NCBI GenBank assembly: GCA_040752515.1
Contig: JBFMGQ010000034.1
Location: forward strand, 1 to 32,549
Direction of reading: 5' to 3'
Length of the DNA stretch: 32,549 bases
Origin: Tenuifilum sp040752515
GTDB lineage: Bacteria; Bacteroidota; Bacteroidia; Bacteroidales; Tenuifilaceae
Below the pieces are notes generated by a model. That model saw only the letters and a list, made by a program, of their open reading frames with translations. It made no database searches and was not told the origin of the DNA. Position 1 is the stretch's first letter. The number at the start of each line of letters is the position of its first letter. Shown here piece by piece: positions 16,837 to 24,493 of the stretch. The translations under genes were made by a program, and so were the position numbers.

Positions 16837-19800
16837 TTAAAAAATCAACTTAACACCCAGTGTGTAAATGGCTTGCATAGGATAAACGTTAAAATCGATT
16901 CCACTGCTAATTGGCGACCCACCAACTTCGGGCGTAAATCCTTTATAGGTAAAGAATGTGTATGGGCGTTGGGCTGTAAAGAATACCCTAAATTTGGGTA
17001 CAAAGGGAATTTTATCGGTTGTATAGCCAATTTGGATGTTTTGAATTCGGATGTAGAATCCGTTTTCAACAAAGAAGTCGTTAGCTTGTTGGATAAATGA
17101 TGAATTGTAGGCTTCTGCTGATGGGTAGTCAGTCGATTTATTTGAAGCGGTCCACCGGTTCTTGTAAAAGTCCTCGTCGTAATTTCCATCGGAAAATACG
17201 TCTCTGTTCATTCTCTTGGCGTTCAGTATTTTATTGCCATACTGCCCGGTAATGGAAAGGCTAATATCAATTTTTTTGTAGTTTAAACCTAAGTCAAACC
17301 CGGTGATTAACCAAGGTGTGGCGCTACCCAGGTAAACCTTGTCCTTTTCATCAATTACTTTATCGCCGTTTTGATCTTTGTACTTAAAGTAACCTTTATC
17401 TTTTATGGCTTGGCTAATTGGGTCTTTTAAGGCTTCAAGCTCACTTTTATAAACTCCTGCAATTTCATACCCGTAGAATGAACCTATGGGGTGTCCTACA
17501 GCAGTTCGGGTTGTGTAGTTTCCCCTTACGTATCCACTAGGTATATACTCTCTGCCATTAAGTTCGAGAACCTCGTTATGGTTGAAAGTAGCGTTAAATG
17601 AAATGGTATAGTTTAAATCCTTGGATATTTCATTTTTATAGTTTAAGGATAATTCCAGCCCGGTATTCAGAACCTTGCCATTGTTTCCGAGCAGTTCAGC
17701 AATTCCTCCACCAGTAGCAATAGGTGCATAGAATACAACGTTGTTGGTGACACGGTGGTAGAAGTCGATTTCACCCGAAAGTTTTTGATTTTTTAGAGTG
17801 TAGTCGACACCCAAATCGAACTCGGAAACAGTTTCCCATTTCAGGTAGTTTTGCAGAACGGTTTGCGCTCCCATCCCATCAACCAGGTTATCGCCAAATA
17901 CTCCTGAACTTCCTACACCGGTTTGACCAAGGATTACCGAAGAGTTAGAGGGTACATTGTCATTACCTAACATCCCCCAACTTAGGCGAAGTTTCAGATT
18001 GGCAAACTTCTCGTTAATTCTGCTGAAGTTTTCCTGGGTAATGTTCCAAGCCAATCCAAGCGAAGGGAAGTAACCCCATTTTTGCTGATACTTTGAACTA
18101 GCATCGGCACGAAATGTTAGGGTTGCCAAATATTTATCGGCATAATTTAAAGTGCTACGGGTAAAGAACGACAGCCCATTATACCTAGCTGCTGCATCGT
18201 ATGCGTTGCGATCGCGGAAAGAGCCATTTATAAGGTATTTGGATTGATCATCATATCCGGGGACACTATTGGCATAACCCGAAAGGGTTTCCCATTTTTC
18301 CATACGAATAGAGTGCCCAAAGAGCACCGAATACGATGTTTTTCCTACACTGTTCTTATAGGTTAAAAGGTTATCGATGATTTGCTTCGATGCGCCACCA
18401 AATGTTTTTGTCAGGCTCGATTTGGTTACCCCCTGTGAACCCCCAACATAGAATTGTGGTGTGTAGTTTCGTTGGTTCCAGTTGTCCTGATCCTGGTTGT
18501 ATGCAGCCCTATAGGTGAGTTTATCCTTTAAAATATCGAGTTCAGCATATATACTGAAAACCTCTTTGTGTCCTTTTTCAAAGTTATCGACATAGTAAGC
18601 TGCAGCCACGGGGTTTCCGTACTGGTTACCAAAACCATATTTTTGGGGCGATCCAAATTTTACGGGATAAGCGTCGCTGTTGGTTTGGTCATATACCGGG
18701 TAAACCGGTGGGTTAACATATGCTCCAAAAAAAGCACCAGTATTGGGGTTGTACTTGGTATAATTTGAAATAATTGTATTAATACCAATTTTTAGGTTTT
18801 TATTAACTTGTTGATCGAGCCTACCCCTGATGTTATAACGTTGGTAATTGTTTTGGGCATCCATAATACCGTTCTGGTAAATATAGTTACCCCCAATGGA
18901 GTATGAAGTTTTATCGGTTGATCCGGAAATATCCAGATTGTGGTTGTTCATGCCAGCAGGTCTAACAAGTTCCTGGTACCAGTCGGTGCTGGTTGGGTAA
19001 TTCGCTGGGTCTTTTGGAATATAACCGGGAATATTTTCATTTGCCTCGTTAAGGAGAGTAACGTACTGATCCTTTGTGGCCATTTTAAGGATATTAACGG
19101 GTACCTGAAAGCCAACATAGCTATCGTAACTAACAGTTGGAATCCCTGATTTACCCTTTCTGGTAGTAACTATAATTACTCCATTTGCAGCTCTAACTCC
19201 GTAGATAGCAGAAGCTGAGGCATCCTTAAGAACCGTAAGGTCTTCCACATCGCTTGAACTCAAGAAGTCAATATTGTCAACAAAAACTCCATCGACCACA
19301 TAAAGGGGTTTAGCATAATCGCCAATTGAACCTACACCCCTTATTTTTACAGTTGCTCCGCTACCGGGTGCACCGCTATTAATAATCTGTACACCTGAAA
19401 CTTTACCCTGCAATGCATTCATGGGGTTTGAAGAAACCTGTTTTGAGAGCTCATTCCCTTTTACGGTAACAATGGGTGCGGTTAAGTCCTTTGCCTTTTG
19501 AGTTCCATAACCAACCACAACAACCTCTTGGAGTTGGGTTGATTTGGGTTTTAGAGTAACATCAATTACTTTTTGATTGGCAATTTCAACCTCTGTATCT
19601 TCAAAACCTACAAATGAGAACACCAATATTTTATCGCCAGGTTGAACCTCAATTTGGAAATTGCCTTCCAAATCGGTATTGGTACCTCGAGTTGTACCTT
19701 TGATGGTAACATTTGCACCGGGAAGCCTTTCACCAGTATCGCCTGCCCTTACAGTTCCTTTTACCATAATTTGTTGTGCAAAAGTTGAACTGAAAAGTAG

Positions 19801-19866
19801 AACTAGCAGTAAAGTTCCCAATATGTGCATTAATACTTTTGGTTTGGGTTGAGTTAGGCTGTGCAT
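16837..19866 (-). CDS. susC: SusC/RagA-family TonB-dependent outer-membrane transporter
   Basis: An outer-membrane importer of 1009 residues from the ATG at 19866. A longer open frame reaches 19950, but its first 28 codons carry no signal-like sequence and cover a possible -7 promoter element. From 19866 the N-terminus gives a signal peptide ending STFAQ; an ATG at 19830 is a second choice. Domains: carboxypeptidase-regulatory-like beta domain (VKGTVRAGDTGERLPGANV onward), the TonB-box-like VVVVGYG, a plug with GVGSIGDYAKPLYVVDGVF and SIYGVRAANGVIIVTTRKG, and a C-terminal barrel ending in an aromatic-rich strand with final Phe. It heads the operon and is followed by susD after 18 bp. The imported glycan is inferred from the enzymes downstream. 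Confidence 0.93.
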   Translation of the reverse strand: MHSLTQPKPKVLMHILGTLLLVLLFSSTFAQQIMVKGTVRAGDTGERLPGANVTIKGTTRGTNTDLEGNFQIEVQPGDKILVFSFVGFEDTEVEIANQKVIDVTLKPKSTQLQEVVVVGYGTQKAKDLTAPIVTVKGNELSKQVSSNPMNALQGKVSGVQIINSGAPGSGATVKIRGVGSIGDYAKPLYVVDGVFVDNIDFLSSSDVEDLTVLKDASASAIYGVRAANGVIIVTTRKGKSGIPTVSYDSYVGFQVPVNILKMATKDQYVTLLNEANENIPGYIPKDPANYPTSTDWYQELVRPAGMNNHNLDISGSTDKTSYSIGGNYIYQNGIMDAQNNYQRYNIRGRLDQQVNKNLKIGINTIISNYTKYNPNTGAFFGAYVNPPVYPVYDQTNSDAYPVKFGSPQKYGFGNQYGNPVAAAYYVDNFEKGHKEVFSIYAELDILKDKLTYRAAYNQDQDNWNQRNYTPQFYVGGSQGVTKSSLTKTFGGASKQIIDNLLTYKNSVGKTSYSVLFGHSIRMEKWETLSGYANSVPGYDDQSKYLINGSFRDRNAYDAAARYNGLSFFTRSTLNYADKYLATLTFRADASSKYQQKWGYFPSLGLAWNITQENFSRINEKFANLKLRLSWGMLGNDNVPSNSSVILGQTGVGSSGVFGDNLVDGMGAQTVLQNYLKWETVSEFDLGVDYTLKNQKLSGEIDFYHRVTNNVVFYAPIATGGGIAELLGNNGKVLNTGLELSLNYKNEISKDLNYTISFNATFNHNEVLELNGREYIPSGYVRGNYTTRTAVGHPIGSFYGYEIAGVYKSELEALKDPISQAIKDKGYFKYKDQNGDKVIDEKDKVYLGSATPWLITGFDLGLNYKKIDISLSITGQYGNKILNAKRMNRDVFSDGNYDEDFYKNRWTASNKSTDYPSAEAYNSSFIQQANDFFVENGFYIRIQNIQIGYTTDKIPFVPKFRVFFTAQRPYTFFTYKGFTPEVGGSPISSGIDFNVYPMQAIYTLGVKLIF

Positions 19867-19910
19867 AGTTTTTAGTTTTTTGTATAATCCATTTAAAACG
19901 TTTGCGCTAC

Positions 19911-19918
19911 CAAATTTA
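19911..19918 (-). promoter_or_regulatory. Possible -7 element of the susC operon promoter
   Basis: On the minus strand this reads TAAATTTG, matching the Bacteroidota -7 consensus TAnnTTTG. Transcription would start near 19904, leaving a leader of about 38 bases before the ATG at 19866. No TTTG is found at the -33 spacing, so the promoter may depend on an activator, or the match may be chance. Confidence 0.35.
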
Positions 19919-20163
19919 TAGTGATGATTTGCTAAAGTCCATTTTTTCACATCATCACTAATTACGGGGGGTAAAAAATTTCATTAAATGAGGCTGCTCA
20001 ATACTACATCAACTAATCTTTGTTTAACTTTAATTATTTGATAAACAAATAAATAATGAAAAATGTTTTATAAAAAATACCAATTTGTTAGATTCAAACA
20101 GAAATAATCATTCCGGATGACTTGCTTTATTTTTTATGGAGAATTAGGTTTTGTTAGTCGATT

Positions 20164-20187
20164 CGTCAATTGTTTTCTCAATTGACG
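20164..20187. promoter_or_regulatory. Perfect palindrome, candidate operator for the glucan regulator
   Basis: CGTCAATTG (20164-20172) and CAATTGACG (20179-20187) form a perfect inverted repeat with a six-base spacer. No T-tract follows on either strand, so it does not look like an intrinsic terminator. Two-fold symmetry with half-sites about 15 bp apart suits a dimeric helix-turn-helix protein such as the LuxR-type regulator encoded next door. It lies about 250 bases upstream of the possible susC -7 element, which is far for a single activator site. Confidence 0.4.
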
Positions 20188-20298
20188 GATTTGGGTTTAA
20201 TTGATTAAGTGGGCAATAGATTTGATGTTAAATAAGTTAATGGAAATTAAAGATTGATAAAGCTATCAAGACTGAAAGATACAAGTTATATTTACCGG

Positions 20299-23136
20299 TT
20301 AGAACTTGAGAATGAAATCGTTCAGGCTTTCGTTGGCATCCAGACCAAGCCTTTTTCTTAACCGGTATCGTCGCTCTTCTACTCCACGGATGCTAATGTT
20401 TAGTAGGGGTGCAATTTCTTTTGACGAGAGATTCATGCGAAGGTATGCGCATAGCCTTAAATCGCTTGGGGTTAAGGAAGGGTAAGTTTCTTTCAATCGT
20501 TTAAAAAAGTTCTGGTGTGCTTGGTCGAATAGCTTTTCAAAAGTATCCCAGTCGTGATCGCTTTCAATGTCTTGAGTTATCAATTTGCTGATTTTACTGT
20601 AATACTTATTGGGGATTCGGTATCCAAGTTCGTTCTTTAAACCTTCCAGCTCTTGGGCGATATCCTGCAAAAGTTGATTTTTTCGGACAATAGCCATTGT
20701 GCTCAAGGCTAGTTGAGAGTTTTTATTTTCAATATCGGCTTGTAGCTTTTCGTTCTGAAGTTTTATAATAATTTTTTCCTTTTCTTCCTTTTCCTTTTGT
20801 ATTTTTTCCAGCTCTAACTTGCGTTTTTCCTCATAATGTTTTTTTACTTTCTTTTTGTACGATGCTCTTGTGTATGCTGAAATTGCCAAAGCAATTACGA
20901 TGTATAAACCAATAGCCATCCACGACGCATAAATGGGAGGCAAAACCGTTATTGTAACTGTGGCATTTGGTGTGATATGCCCTTTAGCATTTAGTGTTCT
21001 TACTTTAAACTTATAGGTACCGGGCGAAAGCCTTCGGTATGTAACTGATGTGTTCGGCATCCATTCACTCCAATTCTGGTCAACACCTTCAAGCATATAC
21101 TGATAGAAGTGTTTTAGACCGATAACATCTTTTGAGGTATATGAGATAGTAACATTATTCTTGCGCCACGGTATTAAAAACTCGTCATTACTATTTTTTT
21201 TGGGATTGCTTAATATATATTGCTCGCTATTCCAGGCTATAATTTCGGTTATAATTGGCATATGTATATCGTTGGGGGCTCTATCGAACAGCTTAAGGTT
21301 GAGAATAGAAAACCCGTTATCCAAACAAATAATTTGCAGGCTGTCGTTTATACTAACAATGTTTTCGTATCCTTCGACCATTTCTATGTTATAGGCTTGG
21401 GGCAATATTCTATACTTTAGCTTAGCTTCGCCGTAACGAATTTCAAATAATCCCCATTCGTCGTCTTTAATGAACCAGTAATGGTTTGCAGGAAGCGAAA
21501 TGATGGCTTTACATTTTTCGAAACCCTGTAACTGGTAATTAATCTCATTAAATGGGATGAACTGCTCTGAAATATCATCCCATCGGAGTATATTATTTTG
21601 ATTGGGAATTACTATTCGATTTTCAATTTTGTAAATTCTATTTGTGTTGATTTTCAAGTTATTCTTAATCCCTATCGTATCAAGTTTCAATATTTCCGAA
21701 AAGTCATTGCTGATTTGAGCCCGGTAAACTCCAGTTACGGTATGTCCTAGCCACAAATAGTTTTGAAAATCGATTTGTAGAAAACGAGTTGGCGATGAGT
21801 AGTTCGAAATAATTGTATTGACCTTAAGTGAGCCATCTTCATAGGTATAGGTAACAATGTTCCTGTAAGTGCTTTGAATAAACAAATTGGGATCCATTCC
21901 AAAGCGTTCGAGATTATAACCGCCTGAGATGTTACATATCTTAGTCAAATTTCCATTTGAATAGCTATACGTTCCATTATTTAAACCAAAGTAAAGTTTA
22001 TTGCCAATCTGCCTGGTAAACCAACATTGCCCTTGCGTACCGTCAATTAAGCCTTTGCTTTCAAATTCGCCATTTTCGTTGAGAACATACGTGTATACAC
22101 CTTGGTTTGTAGCCAAATAAAGTTTTTTGTCTAAAAGCGTTCCCGAGTAGCAAGCAAAGTTTTCCTTATCCTTAACATAGGTACTGATGGGTGAGTTGAA
22201 AGCCACATAGCTTATCCCTTTATCTTTTCCTACCCATAAGTTTCCTATTGAGTCGTATTGCATGGAAAGGATGGTGTTATTTTGAATAAGTTTTGAATCG
22301 ATGTGATGCACCAAAGTTCCTTTTGCATTGAAAATAAATATTCCTTCCAGTATTGTTCCAATGGCAAGTTTATCGCCATTGCAAATGGCAATATTTGGAT
22401 TCGACTTAATAAGTTGAATATCGATTGATGTTTTCCAGGGAGTAAATGAAACGCCATCGAATTTGTAAATTCCCATTGTTGAGGTTAAGAAAAGAGTATC
22501 ATTGTTTAAAACAACAACCGATTTAACTTCGGTATATTGGAATATTTCACTTCCCTTTACTTGGGTTAAGCCTAAAGTATCGACACGGTATAGAGGGCCA
22601 TTGATTGCTTGAGCAAAAATATTTTTACCCGCCTGCATGAGTAGGAGAATAGAGAAATCTAAAGGCACTTTACCAATTTTATCACGTGACAGGTAAAATA
22701 TTGTACCAAAGCTTTGGAAGAAAACTATGTCATCGTTAGCAACTATTCGCCAAAACTCTTCGTTATGGATGGTTGATTTAAAGGAGTTAGCCAGCGAAAT
22801 ATAATTGCCAACCGTGCTATTTGAAATCTCAAAATAGCCAAAATCTTCAAAAGTGCCAATATAAATTCTATTCTTATGGGCTAAAACTGAACGTATAGTA
22901 GTATTTTCTGGGAGGTGTTTATTTTTCCATGTTGCACCGTCAAAGTAAAGTAAACCATAATTATTGCCAAAAAGGATATTGTGTTGCATTCCAAGGCAGA
23001 TTGACCAATTCTGATTACCTGCCTGATAATCCTTTTTTTCAAAATTGTTAACCAGCAATGAACTTTGGGAGTAAGTGGTATTACTTACTGTAAGTAAAGA
23101 TAAATAAGATATAAAGATGATATAAAATCGGTTCAA
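20299..23136 (-). CDS. Membrane-spanning propeller regulator with LuxR-type HTH (SusR-like)
   Basis: Likely a one-protein transmembrane sensor and transcription regulator of the adjacent operon. The 945 residues comprise a signal peptide (ending NTTYSQ), a periplasmic beta-propeller region (about 30-640), a Y_Y_Y domain (about 665-732, with HFYQYMLEGVDQNWSEWMP and SPGTYKFKVRTLNAKG), one membrane segment (about 738-757), a Lys/Glu-rich coiled coil (about 760-830), and a C-terminal LuxR-like helix-turn-helix (888-935: LTPSDLRLCAYLRMNLSSKE, then IAPLLNISIRGVEERRYRLR). No histidine kinase or receiver domain is present, so this is not a hybrid two-component system. The start codon is TTG; the next Met (50) would remove the signal peptide, and no upstream ATG is in frame. 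A well-formed promoter lies just upstream, so it can be made independently of mnmA. Target genes are inferred. Confidence 0.85.
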   Translation of the reverse strand: MNRFYIIFISYLSLLTVSNTTYSQSSLLVNNFEKKDYQAGNQNWSICLGMQHNILFGNNYGLLYFDGATWKNKHLPENTTIRSVLAHKNRIYIGTFEDFGYFEISNSTVGNYISLANSFKSTIHNEEFWRIVANDDIVFFQSFGTIFYLSRDKIGKVPLDFSILLLMQAGKNIFAQAINGPLYRVDTLGLTQVKGSEIFQYTEVKSVVVLNNDTLFLTSTMGIYKFDGVSFTPWKTSIDIQLIKSNPNIAICNGDKLAIGTILEGIFIFNAKGTLVHHIDSKLIQNNTILSMQYDSIGNLWVGKDKGISYVAFNSPISTYVKDKENFACYSGTLLDKKLYLATNQGVYTYVLNENGEFESKGLIDGTQGQCWFTRQIGNKLYFGLNNGTYSYSNGNLTKICNISGGYNLERFGMDPNLFIQSTYRNIVTYTYEDGSLKVNTIISNYSSPTRFLQIDFQNYLWLGHTVTGVYRAQISNDFSEILKLDTIGIKNNLKINTNRIYKIENRIVIPNQNNILRWDDISEQFIPFNEINYQLQGFEKCKAIISLPANHYWFIKDDEWGLFEIRYGEAKLKYRILPQAYNIEMVEGYENIVSINDSLQIICLDNGFSILNLKLFDRAPNDIHMPIITEIIAWNSEQYILSNPKKNSNDEFLIPWRKNNVTISYTSKDVIGLKHFYQYMLEGVDQNWSEWMPNTSVTYRRLSPGTYKFKVRTLNAKGHITPNATVTITVLPPIYASWMAIGLYIVIALAISAYTRASYKKKVKKHYEEKRKLELEKIQKEKEEKEKIIIKLQNEKLQADIENKNSQLALSTMAIVRKNQLLQDIAQELEGLKNELGYRIPNKYYSKISKLITQDIESDHDWDTFEKLFDQAHQNFFKRLKETYPSLTPSDLRLCAYLRMNLSSKEIAPLLNISIRGVEERRYRLRKRLGLDANESLNDFILKF

Positions 23137-23164
23137 GGCTATAGGTGTTTTAAGCTTCCTTGAA

Positions 23165-23195
23165 CAAATATATTATATTCATTGATTTAATCAAA
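23165..23195 (-). promoter_or_regulatory. Bacteroidota sigma-factor promoter for the regulator gene
   Basis: On the minus strand, TTTG (23195-23192) is followed after exactly 19 bases by TATATTTG (23172-23165), a full match to the Bacteroidota primary-sigma consensus TTTG-N19-TAnnTTTG. Transcription should begin near 23158, about 22 bases before the TTG start at 23136. The -33 element lies just past the mnmA stop, within eight bases of it. Confidence 0.75.
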
Positions 23196-23197
23196 GT

Positions 23198-24373
23198 TTA
23201 TTCCGCAATAACCCCTGAACCTAATAGTTCATCATCGATATACCACGCAGCAAATTGGCCAGCAGTTATGCCGCGCTGGGGTATATCAAATGTAAGGTAG
23301 TAGCCATTATCGGCATGGTAAAGTGTGGCCTTTTGGAGTGGTTGGCGGTATCGTATGCGAGCCAAAACCTGCATCGATTGTCCTGAAGGTATTGCTAAAT
23401 CGGGTCGGATCCAGTGAACCTCGTTGGTGTTCATGAAAAGACCTGAACGGTAGAGCCCTGGATGGCTCTGCCCCATTCCAACATAAACAATATTATTTTC
23501 AATATCGGTAGCTATAACAAAAAGCGGTTCCGCTTTACCTCCAACGTTTAATCCTTTCCTTTGACCAATCGTAAAAAAATGAGCGCCCTGGTGCTCCCCA
23601 ACCACTTTCCCATCGGAAATTTTATAGGAATACGGTTTTGAAAGCGAAGCGATATCGCTGTTATTAATATTTTCATGTGTTTCATAAAAGTCCGAGGGTA
23701 TTTCAACAATCTTACCCTTTTTGGCTTTTAATTTTTGCTGAAGGAACACCGGTAAGTCAACCTTACCAACGAAGCATATTCCCTGGGAATCTTTTCGTTC
23801 AGCTGTGGCTAAGCCAAGCTCTGCTGCAATTCTTCTTACTTCGGGTTTATGAAGATGACCAATAGGAAAAAGTGCTTTGCTGAGCTGGTATTGATTTAGC
23901 TGGCATAAGAAATAGCTTTGATCCTTGTTAGGGTCACTGCCGGCAAGAAGCCTAAATACAGGTTGATTGTCTTTAACAATAATTTCTTTACGGCAGTAAT
24001 GCCCGGTTGCTACATAGTTAGCTCCAAGCTTTAATGCGGCATCCATAAAAGCATCAAACTTAATTTCCCTGTTGCAAAGAACATCGGGGTTAGGGGTGCG
24101 CCCTTTGGAATACTCACTGAACATGTAATCTACAACACGTTGGCGATACTGTTCGCTCAGGTCAACAAACACGAAAGGAATGTTTAGTTTACGGGCTACC
24201 ATTTCGGCAAATTGCTTATCGTCGTCAAACGGACAATCGCCTTTAAGCACTCCGGTAGTATCGTGCCAGTTTTTCATGAACATCCCTATAACCTCATAGC
24301 CTTGCTGCTTTAAAAGGTAAGCGGCAACGCTTGAATCAACTCCACCTGAAAGACCTACAACTACTCGTTCCAT
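23198..24373 (-). CDS. mnmA: tRNA-specific 2-thiouridylase
   Basis: MnmA uses ATP and a persulfide sulfur donor to make 2-thiouridine at position 34 of the Lys, Glu and Gln tRNAs, in the cytoplasm. The 391 residues show the PP-loop GLSGGVDSSVAAYLL (7-21), the segment GRTPNPDVLCNREIKF with catalytic Cys 100, ATGHYCR and DQSYFL, and AERKDSQGICFVGK with the second catalytic Cys 200. The central and C-terminal barrels carry the usual GQRKGLNVGG. I chose the ATG at 24373, which puts the P-loop close to the N-terminus as is normal; a TTG at 24394 would add seven residues and overlap a possible -7 element. It is divergent from the SpoIIE sensor gene and is a housekeeping gene unrelated to glucan use. 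Confidence 0.97.
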   Translation of the reverse strand: MERVVVGLSGGVDSSVAAYLLKQQGYEVIGMFMKNWHDTTGVLKGDCPFDDDKQFAEMVARKLNIPFVFVDLSEQYRQRVVDYMFSEYSKGRTPNPDVLCNREIKFDAFMDAALKLGANYVATGHYCRKEIIVKDNQPVFRLLAGSDPNKDQSYFLCQLNQYQLSKALFPIGHLHKPEVRRIAAELGLATAERKDSQGICFVGKVDLPVFLQQKLKAKKGKIVEIPSDFYETHENINNSDIASLSKPYSYKISDGKVVGEHQGAHFFTIGQRKGLNVGGKAEPLFVIATDIENNIVYVGMGQSHPGLYRSGLFMNTNEVHWIRPDLAIPSGQSMQVLARIRYRQPLQKATLYHADNGYYLTFDIPQRGITAGQFAAWYIDDELLGSGVIAE

Positions 24374-24391
24374 TCCGTTTATTAGTTGCCG

Positions 24392-24399
24392 CAAAGTTA
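24392..24399 (-). promoter_or_regulatory. Possible -7 element of the mnmA promoter
   Basis: The minus strand reads TAACTTTG, a match to TAnnTTTG, about 18 bases before the mnmA ATG at 24373. No TTTG stands at the -33 spacing, so this is weak. Confidence 0.3.
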
Positions 24400-24493
24400 G
24401 TAAATACTATTTTTTAGTTCGATTTTTAGGCAAGGAATAGGAATAATTCTTTCAAATTCATAAATTTATTGATTGAAAATATACAAGAAATCG

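Larger units (their letters stand above)
19867..20298. other. Intergenic regulatory region between the regulator gene and susC
   Basis: This 432-bp gap has no gene that I can support. It is AT-rich and carries stop codons in all frames. It holds the possible susC -7 element at 19911-19918 and a perfect 9-bp inverted repeat at 20164-20187. No terminator with a T-tract is seen after the regulator gene. Its length and position, between a DNA-binding regulator and the operon it probably controls, suggest it carries the control sites. Confidence 0.6.

Noticed and set aside
16845..17189. A 114-codon open frame overlapping susC on the same strand
   Set aside because: Thr/Pro/Leu-rich composition typical of an out-of-frame reading; the susC barrel is intact in the other frame.
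19867..19950. The extra 28 codons upstream of the susC signal peptide
   Set aside because: They encode no signal-like sequence, would bury the signal peptide, and cover a possible -7 promoter element; the ATG at 19866 is preferred.
23134..23200. Regulator and mnmA as one obligate operon
   Set aside because: The 61-bp gap contains a full-consensus promoter, so independent transcription of the regulator is more likely.
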